IMG/VR virus record: IMGVR_UViG_3300009495_001299
Location: 1-22,905 of that record
Source: a virus
Length of the DNA: 22,905 bases
Reading direction: 5' to 3' (one strand)
Part shown: positions 21,824 to 22,905 of the stretch, piece after piece
Layout of the letters: each line of letters begins with the position of its first letter
Numbering within the stretch: the stretch's first letter is position 1
Made by a program: the position numbers and the translations under genes
Notes under the pieces: model-generated
Seen by the model: only the letters and a program-made list of their open reading frames with translations
Told to the model about the DNA's origin: nothing
Databases searched by the model: none

Positions 21824-21984
21824 TGTGGACTCTTTTTATTATTAGTACAGTTATTGGACTAGACGAACCTAAAGTAACACGCTATGCAGAGTATGCTACT
21901 GCACTAGAATGTCAGCAGGCTTGGTACAAAGTAACTTCAGAATTTACACAAGACGAAATAGCATTTTGCGAGGGACCTAAATGA
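21823..21984 (+). CDS. Small cysteine-containing protein, 53 residues
   Basis: The ATG overlaps the previous stop (TGATG) and GGAG lies about 8 bases upstream. MWTLFIISTVIGLDEPKV is a short hydrophobic start, then YAEYATALECQQAWYKVTSEFTQDE and AFCEGPK. Two cysteines with an Ala/Tyr-rich helix recall small exported phage proteins, but I recognise no family. It overlaps the mutase gene by 4 bases (ATGA). Confidence 0.6.
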   Translation: MWTLFIISTVIGLDEPKVTRYAEYATALECQQAWYKVTSEFTQDEIAFCEGPK

Positions 21985-22691
21985 ATAAGTTTATATTTGA
22001 TGTAGACGGAACACTAACACCTAGCCGCAAAGGCATGGATGGAGAGTTTCAAGGTTACTTCTTAGACTTTTGTTATGCAAATGAAGTTTACTTGGTTACA
22101 GGCAGCGACTATCCAAAAACATTAGAGCAAGTCGGTCCTGATGTTTGCGAAGCAGTAACACGTATCTACAACTGTAATGGCAATGACGTATGGGAAAAAG
22201 GTGTAAACATTCGTACTAATGATTGGATTATTTCTGAAGAAGTACACGAATGGCTAGCTAATAAGCTAACCGAAAGTGCTTACACAGTACGCACAGGACT
22301 GCACTTTGAACATCGGCCAGGGCTTGTTAACTTTAGTATAGTTGGACGCAATGCTGATAACGAACAGCGAGCAGAATATGTTGTGTATGACGAGTTGTCT
22401 GATGAACGGAATATTATTGCTAAAGGGTTTAATCTAAAGTTTCCTGACTTACAAGCTACTGTTGGTGGCGAAACTGGTATTGATATTAGTCCTATAGGAT
22501 TTGACAAAAGTCAGATTGTTGAAGATTTTGATGAGGAAGACACACTATACTTCGTTGGAGATAGAATGGATCCCGATGGCAACGACTATCCGCTTTCATT
22601 AGAAGTAGATGTAGCAAAGCCGGTAACACGATGGCAAGAAACTTTTGAATACTTGCAATCATTACAAGAAACAGGAGTAGCAGCAGAATGA
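21981..22691 (+). CDS. Eukaryotic-type phosphomannomutase (HAD superfamily)
   Basis: 236 residues, near the length of human PMM2 (246). HAD motif I is FIFDVDGTLTPSR with D7 (nucleophile) and D9. HRPGLVNFSIVGR (111-123) corresponds to the RxGMLNVSPIGR substrate motif of PMM2-type enzymes, GGETGIDISPIGFDK (162-176) to GGxxSxDVFPxGWDK, and FVGDRMDPDGND (191-202) to the FFGDKTxxGGND metal motif. It would interconvert mannose-6-phosphate and mannose-1-phosphate for GDP-mannose, or a related sugar phosphate. Such alpha-PMMs are mainly eukaryotic and uncommon in bacteria. It overlaps neighbours on both sides, so it sits in one sugar-activation unit. Confidence 0.88.
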   Translation: MNKFIFDVDGTLTPSRKGMDGEFQGYFLDFCYANEVYLVTGSDYPKTLEQVGPDVCEAVTRIYNCNGNDVWEKGVNIRTNDWIISEEVHEWLANKLTESAYTVRTGLHFEHRPGLVNFSIVGRNADNEQRAEYVVYDELSDERNIIAKGFNLKFPDLQATVGGETGIDISPIGFDKSQIVEDFDEEDTLYFVGDRMDPDGNDYPLSLEVDVAKPVTRWQETFEYLQSLQETGVAAE

Positions 22692-22905
22692 AGATTTTAC
22701 TAACAGGCCATCGAGGTTTTATAGGATCAAGTTTATTAAAAGCACTTAATCTAAATCACACAGTTACAGGTATTGATTTGCAAGACGGAGTTGATTTATT
22801 AACTTGTGATTTTCCAAATATTGATTTTGATTTAATTATACATTTAGCAGGACGCTCGGGTGTACGCGAAAGTCTAAAGGATCCTGCAGCATATTGGATG
22901 AATAA
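22688..22905 (+). CDS. N-terminal part of a sugar-nucleotide epimerase/dehydratase (extended SDR)
   Basis: The frame opens at ATG 22688, overlapping the mutase stop (ATGA), and stays open to the window end: 72 residues seen. MKILLTGHRGFIGSSLLKAL is the Rossmann GxxGxxG NAD(P)-binding start. DLIIHLAGRSGVRESLKDPAAYW is the HLAG...VxxSxxxP strand-helix typical of NAD-dependent epimerase/dehydratase enzymes (UDP-galactose 4-epimerase, GDP-fucose synthase, GDP-mannose dehydratase). Catalytic YxxxK lies outside. With the upstream mutase and cytidylyltransferase it suggests nucleotide-sugar production. Confidence 0.9.
   Translation, partial: MKILLTGHRGFIGSSLLKALNLNHTVTGIDLQDGVDLLTCDFPNIDFDLIIHLAGRSGVRESLKDPAAYWMN

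Noticed and set aside
1-22905. tRNA genes, CRISPR arrays, insertion sequences, integrase or attachment sites
   Set aside because: I looked for cloverleaf ends, spaced repeats, transposase motifs and recombinase motifs and found none; coding density leaves almost no room.

Overview
The window is a contiguous piece of a lytic, T4-like (myovirus-type) tailed phage genome, most like those infecting marine bacteria. I base this on a T4-type family B DNA polymerase (18396-21086), a DsbA-type DNA-binding protein, GATAAATA boxes matching the T4/marine-myovirus late promoter, a phage peptide deformylase, and many protein modules I recognise from marine T4-like phages. The DNA is AT-rich, every gene is on the + strand, and genes are packed with ATGA/TAATG overlaps. 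A low-GC marine host (SAR11-like) is plausible but not provable from the window. I see no tRNA, CRISPR, insertion sequence or integrase.

Layout. (1) 1-831: lysis-like block, with the tail of a cell-wall hydrolase and two small membrane proteins, one carrying a canonical EF-hand. (2) 838-4399: proteostasis block of a DnaJ-like co-chaperone, peptide deformylase and a full-length two-ATPase ClpA, all overlapping. A strong hairpin covers the dnaJ start codon. (3) 4386-8943: an unknown protein, then virion/fibre genes served by two near-identical late promoters. (4) 8954-17527: about a dozen head/internal-protein genes. Many begin with a short N-terminal peptide ending in (L/I)xE, like the T4 capsid-targeting sequence cut by the prohead protease. 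They include a nucleotidyltransferase, two peptidoglycan-binding proteins and basic two-cysteine modules. A third late promoter, fused to a 20-bp palindrome, restarts transcription at 14125. (5) 17538-21086: a near-perfect sigma-70 promoter opens a unit with dsbA, two 3-TM membrane proteins and DNA polymerase. (6) 21088-22905: small proteins plus sugar-activation genes (TagD-like cytidylyltransferase, eukaryotic-type phosphomannomutase, start of a sugar-nucleotide epimerase/dehydratase).

Taken together: the late genes build and load the particle, the proteostasis genes may steer host protein folding and ClpP proteolysis, and the last genes may make an activated sugar for glycan synthesis or modification. 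The least described parts are the protease-cleavable internal-protein cluster with enzymatic cargo, the ClpA that keeps its ClpP-docking tripeptide, and the hairpin over the dnaJ start. No stretch longer than 300 bases lacks a gene; the largest gap (17528-17599) holds the sigma-70 promoter.
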